Counted from the stretch's first letter, positions 7,286-16,366 are shown. The stretch is 16,956 bases of DNA from Alphaproteobacteria bacterium (GCA_017632555.1 JAGBRF010000078.1:1-16956), one strand, 5' to 3'. Notes: generated by a model from the sequence alone, not told the origin. A program made the numbers and translations.

Positions 7286-10200
7286 AAGCCTTTTGTAAAT
7301 CAACCTTGATATTTCCATCACCGATTTCTTCCGAAACTGGTGCGCCATCCAAGGCTCTGTTCGAAATAACATCCAAAGCTAAAACTTGTTCCATAATATA
7401 GTTTTTATGTAATTCCAAAGCTTCGTTGATTAAATCGGTTGATGCTTCATAACTTAAAATGATTCTGTCGGAAACATCCAAGTTCTTTTCTTTACGCAAA
7501 TTTTGTACCATACGGACAAAGTCACGCGCAATACCTTCCTTTTCCAATTCAGGATAAACTTGCGTATCCAACTGAACAACCGCCGTGTTATCCGGCAAAG
7601 CCATTCCTTTTAACCCTTCTTTTAACACCAAACGCAATTCAAATTCGTCAGCATTCAAAACTTGACCGGCAATTGACAATTTACCGTCATCTTGGATACT
7701 CCAAGCATCTGTTTTGCTGGCCGCCATAATGTCTTTCATAAAAGCACCCAAACGTTTACCAATCAAAGGTGTTTTTAAGTATAAGAATTTATTGGCAACG
7801 GACAAAACATCATCGGCAAAAGCAACTTCTTTGACGTTGATTTCATCTTTTATCAAATCGGTAAATTCTGCCAAATCGGATTCGTGGACACCGGCAATCG
7901 TCATACTCATCAAAGGCAAACGGTTACGCAATTTAGCATCTTCACGCACCGACTTTGCCGTTGAGCAAATTGCACGAACTTTATCCATTTTTTCGATCAA
8001 TTCGTTATTGTCGGCAATCGGCAAATTTTGAACCCAATCCGTCAAATGAACCGATTCTTCGCCTGTCAATGATTGATAGACATATTCCGTCATAAACGGC
8101 ATTAAAGGCGCCATCAATCTGGAAACTTCTACCAACACGGTAAACAGTGTATTGAACGCTGTTTTATCGGTTCCGTCCCAGAAACGAGCACGTGAACGGC
8201 GAATGTACCAGTTGTTTAAGATTTCCAAGAAATCGGAACATTCGGCACAAGCGGCCGCCAATTCATAATGATCCATCAAATCGGTCAACTTTTGACCCAA
8301 CTTTTTCAATTTTGCCAAAATGTATTTATCCAAAACATCGTTTGAATCAGTAATTTTTTCGGCTTTAATACCTTCCGCATTGGCATACAAACAGAAGAAA
8401 TAAAATGCGTTCCACAAAGGAATCAACGCTTTACGTGCAGCTTTTGAAATTTCAACACCCTTCATATCCACGTTGACTGTTCCGCCTTTGACAATCGGGG
8501 AAGCCATCAACCACCAACGCAAAGCATCTGAACCCATTGAATCCAAAATGACATTGTGATCCGGATAGTTTTTCAAACGTTTTGATAATTTCTGTCCGTC
8601 TTCAGCCATAATCAACCCTGTACAAACGCAAGTTTTAAACGCATTTGTGTGATGTAAAAGCGTACCCAAAACATGCAAAGTATAGAACCAACCGCGTGTT
8701 TGGTCGATTGCTTCCACAATGAAATCAGCTGGGAAGTGTTTTTCAAACCATTCTTTATTTTCAAACGGATAATGAATTTGTCCGTATGGCATAGAGCCCG
8801 ATTCGAACCAACAGTCGAATACGTCAGATACACGGCGCATCATTGTTTGACCGCTTGGGTCATCGGGGTTCGGATAAACAACTTCATCAATATACGGTTT
8901 ATGCAAATCCTTTATTTCAATACCCGTTTTTTCCTTGATTTCGGCAATAGAACCGAAAACATCTATACGCGGGAATTTGGGATTATCGGATTTCCAAACA
9001 GGAATCGGTGTTCCCCAGAAACGATTACGGGAAATTGACCAATCGCGCGCACCTTCCAACCACTTACCGAAACGACCGTGTTTAATATGTTCCGGAATCC
9101 AATTGATGTTTTCGTTTAATTTCACCATTTCATCATTGAAATCGGAAACTTTTACAAACCAACTGGACATCGCTTTGTAAATAAGCGGTGTATCCGTACG
9201 CCAACAGAACGGATAAGTGTGTGTGTATTGTTCGCGTTTAACCAACTTGCGATTTTCTTTCAGCCAAGTCAAAACCAAATCATTGACTTCAAAAACTTGC
9301 TTGCCGGCATAATCGGAAACTTCCGCTGTAAAGCAACCGGCTTCATCAACCGGACATACAATCGGGAAATTTGCATCATAAGAACGACAAACTTCAAAGT
9401 CGTCTTGACCAAAACCCGGCGCAATATGAACAATACCGGTACCGTCTTCGGTTGAAACGAATTCGCCGGACAAAACCTTAAAAGCACCTTTGTCTTTCAA
9501 ATTTTTGAAATACGGGAACATCGGTTCATAAGAAAGCCCGACCAAATCGCGACCTTTGACAACGCCGACTTCGGTTGCATTTTGAAGTTGTTGTTTGAAT
9601 TTATCCTTTAATGCAGAAGCCAAAATGTATTTTTCGTTGCCTTCTTGCATAACGGAATAATCTATGTCCGCACCAACGGCAATCATCAAGTTTGACGGCA
9701 AAGTCCAAGGTGTCGTTGTCCATACCAACAAATGACGTCCGTCTTCCAATTTGAATAACACGGTAATAGCCGTATCTGTTTTATCACGATATCCTTGATT
9801 GACTTCAAAGTTGGATAACGGTGTTTGTGCCGCCCAAGAATAAGGCAAAACACGATAGTCTTCATAAACCAACCCTTTGTCATATAATTCTTTGAAATTA
9901 TGAATGACGGATTCCATAAACGGCAAATCCATTGTTCTGTATTCGGCATCAAAATCCACCCAACGTCCGATACGGCGGAAAGTTTCTTTCCAAATGCCCG
10001 AATATTTCAAAACGTCTTGACGGCAAAAAGCATTAAACTTTTCCACTCCGTATTCTTCAATGGCTTTGTGTCCGGAAACACCTAATTGCTTTTCGGCGGA
10101 CATTTCTGCCGGTAATCCGTGGCAATCCCAACCTAAACGGCGTTCAACCCGTTTACCGCGCATTGTTTGATAACGTGCAACAACGTCTTTGACGTAAGAA

Positions 10201-10400
10201 ATCATAATATGTCCGTAGTGTGGCATACCGTTTGCAAACGGAGGACCATCATAAAATACGAATTCTTCCGCACCTTTTCTGCGTTCAACAGATTTTTCAA
10301 AAGTACGATTTTGACGCCAAAATTCAATAGTCATTTTTTCTCTGGCAACAACATCGTTTTTTCCATCTAATTCCGGATAAAATTTTTCTTTTTCAGACAT
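7284..10400 (-). CDS. ileS: Isoleucyl-tRNA synthetase, type 2 (eukaryote-like)
   Basis: This 1038-aa class I aminoacyl-tRNA synthetase charges tRNA-Ile. The nucleotide-binding signature HYGH (61-64, in PPFANGMPHYGHIM) and the second signature KLSKR (604-608, followed by LKNYPDH) are both present, as is GWDCHGLPAE (90-99). The CP1 editing domain shows TTTPWTLPSN (228-237) and GTGIVHIAPGFGQDD (320-334), so post-transfer editing should work. RNRFWGTPIPVW (458-469) lies just after the editing domain. The length, the NYPD after the KMSKS-like motif and the lack of a C-terminal zinc-binding cysteine cluster place it in the IleRS2 group shared with eukaryotes, Rickettsiales and some other bacteria. 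The ribosome site AGAGAAG lies just before the ATG at 10400, with the likely promoter at 10530-10558. It converges on the rsmB-like gene and shares its terminator. Confidence 0.97.
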   Translation of the reverse strand: MSEKEKFYPELDGKNDVVAREKMTIEFWRQNRTFEKSVERRKGAEEFVFYDGPPFANGMPHYGHIMISYVKDVVARYQTMRGKRVERRLGWDCHGLPAEMSAEKQLGVSGHKAIEEYGVEKFNAFCRQDVLKYSGIWKETFRRIGRWVDFDAEYRTMDLPFMESVIHNFKELYDKGLVYEDYRVLPYSWAAQTPLSNFEVNQGYRDKTDTAITVLFKLEDGRHLLVWTTTPWTLPSNLMIAVGADIDYSVMQEGNEKYILASALKDKFKQQLQNATEVGVVKGRDLVGLSYEPMFPYFKNLKDKGAFKVLSGEFVSTEDGTGIVHIAPGFGQDDFEVCRSYDANFPIVCPVDEAGCFTAEVSDYAGKQVFEVNDLVLTWLKENRKLVKREQYTHTYPFCWRTDTPLIYKAMSSWFVKVSDFNDEMVKLNENINWIPEHIKHGRFGKWLEGARDWSISRNRFWGTPIPVWKSDNPKFPRIDVFGSIAEIKEKTGIEIKDLHKPYIDEVVYPNPDDPSGQTMMRRVSDVFDCWFESGSMPYGQIHYPFENKEWFEKHFPADFIVEAIDQTRGWFYTLHVLGTLLHHTNAFKTCVCTGLIMAEDGQKLSKRLKNYPDHNVILDSMGSDALRWWLMASPIVKGGTVNVDMKGVEISKAARKALIPLWNAFYFFCLYANAEGIKAEKITDSNDVLDKYILAKLKKLGQKLTDLMDHYELAAACAECSDFLEILNNWYIRRSRARFWDGTDKTAFNTLFTVLVEVSRLMAPLMPFMTEYVYQSLTGEESVHLTDWVQNLPIADNNELIEKMDKVRAICSTAKSVREDAKLRNRLPLMSMTIAGVHESDLAEFTDLIKDEINVKEVAFADDVLSVANKFLYLKTPLIGKRLGAFMKDIMAASKTDAWSIQDDGKLSIAGQVLNADEFELRLVLKEGLKGMALPDNTAVVQLDTQVYPELEKEGIARDFVRMVQNLRKEKNLDVSDRIILSYEASTDLINEALELHKNYIMEQVLALDVISNRALDGAPVSEEIGDGNIKVDLQKA

Positions 10401-10466
10401 AGTTCTTCTCTTTCTTTAATTTAATGATTGTTTTATATTGGGGAAATGTTTTGAATAAAAAGATGA

Positions 10467-10485
10467 TAGCGGCTGTTAGCCACTA
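10467..10485 (-). other. Hairpin in the ileS leader followed by a U run
   Basis: On the - strand TAGTGGC pairs with GCCGCTA (one G-U pair) around a 5-nt loop TAACA; TCATC and then five T follow. The pairing is better on the - strand than on the + strand, where the wobble becomes a C/A mismatch. It may be the terminator of the yej operon or a weak attenuator of ileS. The stem is only 7 bp and the U run is displaced by 5 nt, so neither role is secure. Confidence 0.35.
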
Positions 10486-10529
10486 ATTCGAGTAATAATA
10501 ATTATGTTGTTTATCTTTTTCATAGTTGC

Positions 10530-10558
10530 AGTATATCGAATCTTTTACATAAATGCAA
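10530..10558 (-). promoter_or_regulatory. Candidate sigma-70 promoter of ileS
   Basis: Read on the - strand, TTGCAT (10558-10553) is separated by exactly 17 nt from TATACT (10535-10530, five of six matches to consensus). It lies just after the stop of the yejEF gene and would give ileS a leader of about 120 nt. No T-box-like or other recognisable riboswitch is seen in that leader. Confidence 0.5.
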
Positions 10559-10566
10559 GAAAAATT

Positions 10567-13107
10567 TTAATTTATCAAAGAAGCTTCCAACAATTCTTTT
10601 GTATAATTATCTTTCGGGTGGGCAAAAATTTTGCGCACATCATTGATTTCAACGCAAGTCCCTTCCTTTAAAACTAACACATCATCGGCCATTTGACGAA
10701 CAACGTTCATATCATGTGTAATCAGCAAATAAGCCACTTTCGTTTGCTGACGGATTCGATTGAGCAACGACAAAATCAATTGTCTGTTACGGGCATCCAA
10801 AGCACTAGTCGGTTCATCCAAAATCAATACTTTCGGCTTTAAGATTAAAGCACGCGCAATCGCCACCCGTTGCCGTTGTCCGCCGGACAATTGGTGCGGA
10901 TAACGATCCGACATATAAGGTTTCAAATCAACCTGCTCCAAAGCTTCACGCACCCGTTTTTGTTTTTCTTCTTTTGACAACTTCGGAAAGTGAACGTTCA
11001 AACCTTCCGCTATAATTTGCGAAACGGTCATACGCGGGTTTAATGAAGAAAACGGGTCCTGGAAAACAATCTGTATTTGATTGCGTATTTTGTTAAATTT
11101 TTGGGTTGATAAAGACAAAATTTCGCGTCCTTGCAAATATGCTTTTCCCTTTGCGGGTATCAAACGCAACAAACCCATTGCCAAACTGGTTTTACCGCTT
11201 CCGCTCATACCGACAATGGCCAACGTTCTGGCCGGATATAATCCGAAATTCAGCGGTTTTAATGCCACCAAATTGCCATAAGAAACCGTTAAACCTTTCG
11301 CCTGCAAAACAGGGTCATCGGAATATATTTTTTCATGTACCAAATGCGGTTCTTTTCGTTTAGGCACAAACGGCAAAATATGTCCGTGCTCCATGCAATA
11401 AATGTGATTTGTCATATACGAAACAACGGCGATATCATGGCTGATAAACAAAATGGATAAACCCAACTTTTTTTGTAATTCCTTTAACAAATCCAACACT
11501 TGTTTTTGCAAAGAAACATCCAAAGCCGTTGTCGGTTCATCGGCAATCAACAATTCCGGTTCGCCCGCCAACGCCATAGCAATTAAAACACGTTGTCTTT
11601 GACCGCCGGACAACTGGTGCGGATAGCTGTCCAAAATACGTTTTTTATCTTGTGTTAAACCGACCAAATCCATCAATTCAAAAATGCGTTTTTGTGACGC
11701 TTGCTTAAAATGAATTTTCATCACTTCCGATATTTGTTTTTTGACTTTATGCAAAGGGTTTAAAGCGGTCATGGGTTCTTGGAAAATCAGTGCGATTTTA
11801 CGCCCGCGTATTTGACGCATTGTATCCAACGGAGCGCCAATCAACTCTTGCCCGTTTAGTTGAATACTGCCACGCAAAGAAGCGTCCGGCACCAATCCCA
11901 AAACGGACAATGCCGTCAATGATTTTCCGCTACCGCTTGTTCCGACCAAAGCTACCGTTTCGCCTTTTTGAATATCAAAGGAAATGTTTTGAACAATAGG
12001 TCTTTTACCCAATGTTACGGACAAATGGCGAACACTCAATAAAGCATTTGATTTAGGTAAATCCGTAAAGGCTCTGTGCTGTGCTTTGATTAAACTTTTA
12101 CGTCTTGGGTCAAAAGCATAACGCACACCTTCACCGACAAAAACAAGGCATATCAACAAAACAGCCGTTGAAATAAAAGCAGATAATCCCAACCATGGCG
12201 CTGTAATATTTTCTTTACCCTGTCGTACCAATTCCCCCATAGAAGGTGAACCTGCCGGCATACCGAAACCCAAAAAATCCAACGCCGTCAAAGCAACAAT
12301 TCCGGACGATAAAATAAACGGAATATAAGTCACGGAAGCAACCAAAGCATTCGGTAAAATGTGGCGAACAATAATGCGTTTATCCGAAACACCCAAAGCA
12401 TGCGCTGCTTTCACATATTCGAAATTACGTCCGCGCAAAAATTCGGCACGAACAACGCCGACCAATCCCGTCCAACTGAACAACAACAAAATAATCAGCA
12501 AAGTCCAAAAACCGGGCAATAAAATGCTGGACACGATGATTAAAATAAACATTTGCGGTAAGCTGCCCCAAATTTCCAAAAACCGTTGCATAAACAAATC
12601 CGTTTTACCGCCAAAATACCCTTGTATTGCCCCGACAAAAATGCCGATAACGGAAGATATCAAAGTCAAAATCAAACCAAACAAAATACTGATACGAATA
12701 CCATAAAGCAAGCGCGCCAAAACATCACGTCCCTGATCGTCCGTACCCAACCAATTTTGCATTGTCGGTCTGGACGGTGACGGTTCTTGCAAATCATAAT
12801 TTATGGTATCGTAAGAAAACGGAATCGGAGGCATAACCATAAAACCGTTTTGATTGATTTGTTCGATTGTATAAGAATCTTTATAGTCCGCATAGGTCGG
12901 TAAAGATCCGCCGAAAAATTCGTCCGTATAATCGGTTATAATCGGAAAGTAAGCATTACCTTTATACCACACAAACAACGGTTTATCATTGGCGATAATC
13001 GGCGCAAACAACGACAAAATAAATATGCCTAAAAACAAAATCAGCGCATAAAAAGCCCGTTTTTGCTTTTTGAAAATTTGGAAACGATAACGGAAAGCAT
13101 TCATCAT
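10567..13107 (-). CDS. yejEF: Fused oligopeptide ABC transporter permease-ATPase (YejE-YejF fusion)
   Basis: This single 846-aa frame joins two proteins that are normally separate. Residues 1-335 are a YejE/DppC-type permease: a first transmembrane helix (about 18-39), the extracytoplasmic insert typical of YejE, WLGTDDQGRDVLARL (119-133), several more helices, and the EAA loop YVKAAHALGVSDKRIIVRHI (231-250). After a short bridge (about 336-356) come two ATP-binding cassettes as in YejF. NBD1 has Walker A GTSGSGKS (389-396), LSGGQ (499-503), Walker B LLIADEP (519-525) and His557. NBD2 has GMSGSGKT (633-640), LSGGQ (740-744), LILDEP (761-766) and His798. Both cassettes look active. NBD2 ends in the peptide-transporter tail HPKDNYTKELL, while NBD1 has lost the equivalent tail. 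GGAGG lies 5 nt before the first ATG, and the start overlaps the yejB stop (ATGA). It would supply one permease and both ATPases of the importer. Confidence 0.93.
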   Translation of the reverse strand: MMNAFRYRFQIFKKQKRAFYALILFLGIFILSLFAPIIANDKPLFVWYKGNAYFPIITDYTDEFFGGSLPTYADYKDSYTIEQINQNGFMVMPPIPFSYDTINYDLQEPSPSRPTMQNWLGTDDQGRDVLARLLYGIRISILFGLILTLISSVIGIFVGAIQGYFGGKTDLFMQRFLEIWGSLPQMFILIIVSSILLPGFWTLLIILLLFSWTGLVGVVRAEFLRGRNFEYVKAAHALGVSDKRIIVRHILPNALVASVTYIPFILSSGIVALTALDFLGFGMPAGSPSMGELVRQGKENITAPWLGLSAFISTAVLLICLVFVGEGVRYAFDPRRKSLIKAQHRAFTDLPKSNALLSVRHLSVTLGKRPIVQNISFDIQKGETVALVGTSGSGKSLTALSVLGLVPDASLRGSIQLNGQELIGAPLDTMRQIRGRKIALIFQEPMTALNPLHKVKKQISEVMKIHFKQASQKRIFELMDLVGLTQDKKRILDSYPHQLSGGQRQRVLIAMALAGEPELLIADEPTTALDVSLQKQVLDLLKELQKKLGLSILFISHDIAVVSYMTNHIYCMEHGHILPFVPKRKEPHLVHEKIYSDDPVLQAKGLTVSYGNLVALKPLNFGLYPARTLAIVGMSGSGKTSLAMGLLRLIPAKGKAYLQGREILSLSTQKFNKIRNQIQIVFQDPFSSLNPRMTVSQIIAEGLNVHFPKLSKEEKQKRVREALEQVDLKPYMSDRYPHQLSGGQRQRVAIARALILKPKVLILDEPTSALDARNRQLILSLLNRIRQQTKVAYLLITHDMNVVRQMADDVLVLKEGTCVEINDVRKIFAHPKDNYTKELLEASLIN

Positions 13108-14189
13108 GATTGCCTCCGTTCAAAATCGATTCTGGGGTCAATCAGACGGTAAGTCAAATCGCTGATTAAATTCAAAACCAAACCCAACAAAGCAAACATA
13201 TACAGCGTTCCGAAAATAACCGGATAATCCCTGTTCATCACAGATTCAAAGCCCAACAATCCCAATCCGTCCAAGGAAAAAATAACTTCTATCAACACAG
13301 AACCCGTAAAAAGCATCCCCACCAAAACGGCCGGAAATCCCGCAACAATAATCAACATAGCATTACGGAAAACGTGCCGATATAAAACTTGTGTCGGGGT
13401 CAGTCCTTTTGCCGCCGCCGTTATGGTATAATTTTTATGCATTTCGTCCAAAAACGAATTTTTCGTCAGCATTGTCAATCCGGCAAATCCGCCGATAACC
13501 ATAGCAAACACCGGCAACGCCATGTGCCATAAATAATCCCCGATTTTTCCGAACAATGACAAAGAATCCCAGTTATCAGAAACCAACCCCCGCAAAGGAA
13601 ACCAATTCAAATAACGTCCGCCGGCAAATAAAACAACCAAGAAAATAGCAAACAAAAATGACGGAATAGCATAACCGATAATAACACACCAACTGGTCCA
13701 CACATCAAATTTGGTACCGTCTTTTTGTGCTTTTCGAATACCCAGCGGAATTGAAATCAAATAAATAATTAAAGTGGAAAAAACACCCAAAGAAATGGAT
13801 ACGGGCATTTTTTCTTTGATTAAATCCGTCACTTTTTTGTTTTGATAAAAGCTGTTACCAAAATCAAAAACCAAATACTTTTTCATCATCAACAAAAAAC
13901 GTTTATGAAGCGGTTTATCAAATCCGAATTCGTGTTCCAATTGCTTTTTCAAATCATCACGAACACCTTGTGCACCTTGATATTTTGAATTACTGGCAAC
14001 GCTTTCGGCCGCCCCACTGCCAGCCCCTGAAATACGGGCTGTTGCTGATACGGCATTACCTTCCATTTTTATCATCATTTGTTCAACGGGTCCGCCCGGT
14101 GCCAACTGAATAAATAAAAAATTGACCAACATAATGCCAAACAAAGTCAGCGGGATTAAAAGCAATCGTTTCAAAATATATTTTTTCAT
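13104..14189 (-). CDS. yejB: Oligopeptide ABC transporter permease YejB
   Basis: This 361-aa inner-membrane permease pairs with the YejE half of the next gene. The start at 14189 is chosen because MKKYILKRLLLIPLTLFGIM is the usual N-terminus of DppB/YejB permeases and because its ATG overlaps the TGA of yejA (ATGA). An open frame reaches back to 14261, but those 24 codons lie inside yejA. After the first helix comes the APGGPVEQ motif, then a periplasmic stretch with a Gly/Ala/Ser-rich insert, then five more helices. The EAA loop is YTITAAAKGLTPTQVLYRHV, followed by FRNA. The C-terminus DLTYRLIDPRIDFERR is characteristic of the family, and the length matches the roughly 360 aa of E. coli YejB. 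The stop overlaps the yejEF start, so translation is probably coupled along the whole transporter. Confidence 0.94.
   Translation of the reverse strand: MKKYILKRLLLIPLTLFGIMLVNFLFIQLAPGGPVEQMMIKMEGNAVSATARISGAGSGAAESVASNSKYQGAQGVRDDLKKQLEHEFGFDKPLHKRFLLMMKKYLVFDFGNSFYQNKKVTDLIKEKMPVSISLGVFSTLIIYLISIPLGIRKAQKDGTKFDVWTSWCVIIGYAIPSFLFAIFLVVLFAGGRYLNWFPLRGLVSDNWDSLSLFGKIGDYLWHMALPVFAMVIGGFAGLTMLTKNSFLDEMHKNYTITAAAKGLTPTQVLYRHVFRNAMLIIVAGFPAVLVGMLFTGSVLIEVIFSLDGLGLLGFESVMNRDYPVIFGTLYMFALLGLVLNLISDLTYRLIDPRIDFERRQS
13113..13117 (-). promoter_or_regulatory. Strong Shine-Dalgarno site of yejEF
   Basis: GGAGG on the - strand, inside the last codons of yejB, lies 5 nt before the first of two adjacent ATG codons (13107) and 8 nt before the second (13104). 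Either start gives essentially the same protein. Confidence 0.7.
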
Positions 14190-15961
14190 TTTTTCACCCA
14201 CCACGTCATTATGCTGTTTCCATGCAACGGCGTTATGTCCGGCATACCGAATTTGTTCCAATAAATAATGCGTGTTTTATTTGTGTGCCATTGCGGTATC
14301 ACATAAAAACCCCACATTAAAACGCGATCCAAAGCACGCGTTGCCGTAACCAATTCTTCACGTGTATTTGCGCTGATAATTTTTTCAATCAAACTGTCAA
14401 CAACCGGACTTTGAATACCGGCAAAATTATAACTGCCGTTTTGATTAGCGGCTTCGGAACCCCAAAAATAAAGTTGCTCGTTTCCGGGGGATAAGCTTTG
14501 TCCCCAAACCATCACAAACATATCAAAATCAAAGCTGTCCAATCGATGTTTATATTGCAAAGCGTCCATAACACGAATGCGTGCGGTAATACCGATTTTT
14601 TTCAAATTACGTACAAACGGCAACGCTATTCTTTCCCATGCGGAAGCACCGCTACTGTCCAACAAAATTTCAAATTCAAAAGGCTGTCCTTTATCGTTTT
14701 TCAAAACACCATCTTGGATGTGCCAACCGGCTTGTCCCAACAAATCCAAAGCCTTTAACAACTGCGGACGCGGATTTTTACTGTCCAACTCCGGCACGCT
14801 GACGGGTTCAGTAAAAACACGTTCATCCAACTGGTCCGCAAAAGGCTTTAACAAAGCCAATTCATTTTTATCGGGAAGCCCTTTTGCCGCCAATTCGGAA
14901 TTATCAAAAAAGCTTTTTGTCCGGTGATATGAACTGTGAAATAATTTTTCATTCAACCAATTAAAATCCAACACATATTGCATTGCTTCACGCACTTTTA
15001 TATCCGCAAAAACTGGACGGCGTGTATTCATCACAAAACCTTGCATACCGCTGGGTAATCCGTGCGTAAATTCCCTTTTTATCAACCGCCCTTCTTGAAC
15101 GGCCGGTATATCATAAGACAATGCCCATTTTTTTGCTTCATTTTCAACACGTACATCGTATGCTTCGGCTTTCAAAGCTTCCACAGCAACGGACGTATCG
15201 CGGTAAATATCATATCGAATTTCATCAAAGTTATTCATACCGCGATTAACCGGCAAATCAGCACCCCAATAATTCGGATCACGTTCATAAACGACCGAAC
15301 GATTCAATTCAAAATTTTTCAATCGATAAGCACCCGAACCCAACGGCATTTGCAATGTTGTTGCTTCAAAATCTTTGCCGTCCCAATCTTTTTTGGATAA
15401 AACGGGCATTTGTCCCAAAATCAAAGGCAATTCACGATTGTTTTTGTCTTTGAAAGTGAATAAAACACGCAATTTATCGGTGGCTTCGGCTTTTTCGACA
15501 CCGCTGTAATAATAACGATATTGCGGAACGCCCTTTTCACGCAACGTTTCAAAAGTAAAAACGACATCTTCGGCCGTTATCGGTGTACCGTCCGAAAAGC
15601 GCGCTTTCGGATTTATTTCAAAAGCAACCCATGAACGATCTTCCGGCACTTCTATTTTTTCAGCAACTAATCCGTATTCGGAAAACGGTTCGTCCATAGA
15701 TGATACCATCAAAGTTTCAAACACTAAACCGGTACCGGGGGCGCTGTTTCCCTTGATAACAAACGGATTAAACGTGTCAAAAGAACCAAAAGCCGCTTGG
15801 CGTAAAACACCCCCTTTGGGTGCGTTCGGATTGACATAATCAAAATGCGTAAAATCAGACGGATACTTCAAATCGCCGTGCATAGCCGTTCCGTGCATCG
15901 GTTTTGCCGACACATTAAACGCCCAAAACAAACACAGCAAAAAAGCAAAAAGCTTACTCAT
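14186..15961 (-). CDS. yejA: Periplasmic solute-binding protein YejA of an oligopeptide ABC importer
   Basis: This 591-aa exported binding protein of the SBP_bac_5 (DppA/OppA) family captures substrate for YejB/YejEF. The signal peptide has a hydrophobic core at residues 4-16 and likely cleavage after NVSA at Ala19. The mature N-terminus carries HGDLKYPSDFTHFDYVNP, then NAPKGG and SFDTFNPFVIKG, marks of the YejA branch. FSDGTPITAEDVVFTFE (about 122-138) is the classic SBP_bac_5 motif. The end is LHGNSIMTWWVKK. E. coli YejA is about the same size. In enteric bacteria YejABEF imports peptides and the peptide antibiotic microcin C, and has been linked to antimicrobial-peptide tolerance; the substrate here is unknown. 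Its start overlaps the stop of the upstream membrane-protein gene (ATGA), tying that protein to the transporter. Confidence 0.94.
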   Translation of the reverse strand: MSKLFAFLLCLFWAFNVSAKPMHGTAMHGDLKYPSDFTHFDYVNPNAPKGGVLRQAAFGSFDTFNPFVIKGNSAPGTGLVFETLMVSSMDEPFSEYGLVAEKIEVPEDRSWVAFEINPKARFSDGTPITAEDVVFTFETLREKGVPQYRYYYSGVEKAEATDKLRVLFTFKDKNNRELPLILGQMPVLSKKDWDGKDFEATTLQMPLGSGAYRLKNFELNRSVVYERDPNYWGADLPVNRGMNNFDEIRYDIYRDTSVAVEALKAEAYDVRVENEAKKWALSYDIPAVQEGRLIKREFTHGLPSGMQGFVMNTRRPVFADIKVREAMQYVLDFNWLNEKLFHSSYHRTKSFFDNSELAAKGLPDKNELALLKPFADQLDERVFTEPVSVPELDSKNPRPQLLKALDLLGQAGWHIQDGVLKNDKGQPFEFEILLDSSGASAWERIALPFVRNLKKIGITARIRVMDALQYKHRLDSFDFDMFVMVWGQSLSPGNEQLYFWGSEAANQNGSYNFAGIQSPVVDSLIEKIISANTREELVTATRALDRVLMWGFYVIPQWHTNKTRIIYWNKFGMPDITPLHGNSIMTWWVKK

Positions 15962-16362
15962 CCTTTGAACCGCAACTCCACGTCTTCCGGCAATTCCATA
16001 TTTTGATATTTGGTAATCGGCTCATCTTTTGAAATATTCAAAACAGCCGGCGGTTCCTTTAATTGTTTTTTGACCAAATTGCCGACTTCTTCATGGACGG
16101 CGACAGGATCGTTCAATACATTGCATCTTAACGCCTTTACCCAGTCGTTCAACCGTAATTGCAATTTTTTATTTTCAAGGCTTAAATAAACCAACGCCAT
16201 TGCAATGGCAATAATAACCAAAGGTAAGAACAATCCCATTAAAATAACAACGTAATTTATGCCGGATACAACTTGTCCTTGATTCAAAAAAGAAATGATA
16301 AAACCAATCCACAACAAAGATGTGGCAACACAAGCACTTAAGAAAAAAACTAAAAATCCCAT
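15958..16362 (-). CDS. Uncharacterised two-helix membrane protein upstream of yejA
   Basis: This 134-aa protein is not recognised. Two hydrophobic segments are clear (about 3-26 and 36-60), with a short loop NQGQVVSGIN between them. A polar C-terminal half follows, beginning with a charged helix (SLENKKLQLRLNDWVKAL, 61-78) and ending with a Pro/Glu-rich stretch. LSAC at residues 8-11 looks like a lipobox, but no basic residues precede it and hydrophobic sequence continues after it, so a transmembrane helix is more likely. The ribosome site GAGG lies 7 nt before the ATG, inside the end of the 24-codon ORF upstream. The TGA stop overlaps the ATG of yejA (ATGA). Position and overlap suggest it is made together with the YejABEF importer, perhaps as an accessory subunit, but there is no direct evidence of function. 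Confidence 0.75.
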   Translation of the reverse strand: MGFLVFFLSACVATSLLWIGFIISFLNQGQVVSGINYVVILMGLFLPLVIIAIAMALVYLSLENKKLQLRLNDWVKALRCNVLNDPVAVHEEVGNLVKKQLKEPPAVLNISKDEPITKYQNMELPEDVELRFKG

Positions 16363-16366
16363 TTGA

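Noticed and set aside
10401..10523. T-box riboswitch in front of ileS
   Set aside because: No T-box consensus or specifier/antiterminator layout can be seen in the leader, and T-boxes are not expected in alphaproteobacteria.
14190..14261. N-terminal extension of yejB by 24 codons
   Set aside because: It lies wholly inside yejA, has no hydrophobic or conserved character, and the ATG at 14189 gives the usual DppB/YejB N-terminus together with an ATGA overlap.
16330..16362. Lipoprotein signal (LSAC) in the 134-aa protein
   Set aside because: There is no positively charged n-region, and hydrophobic sequence continues for about 15 residues past the cysteine, so a transmembrane helix is the simpler reading.
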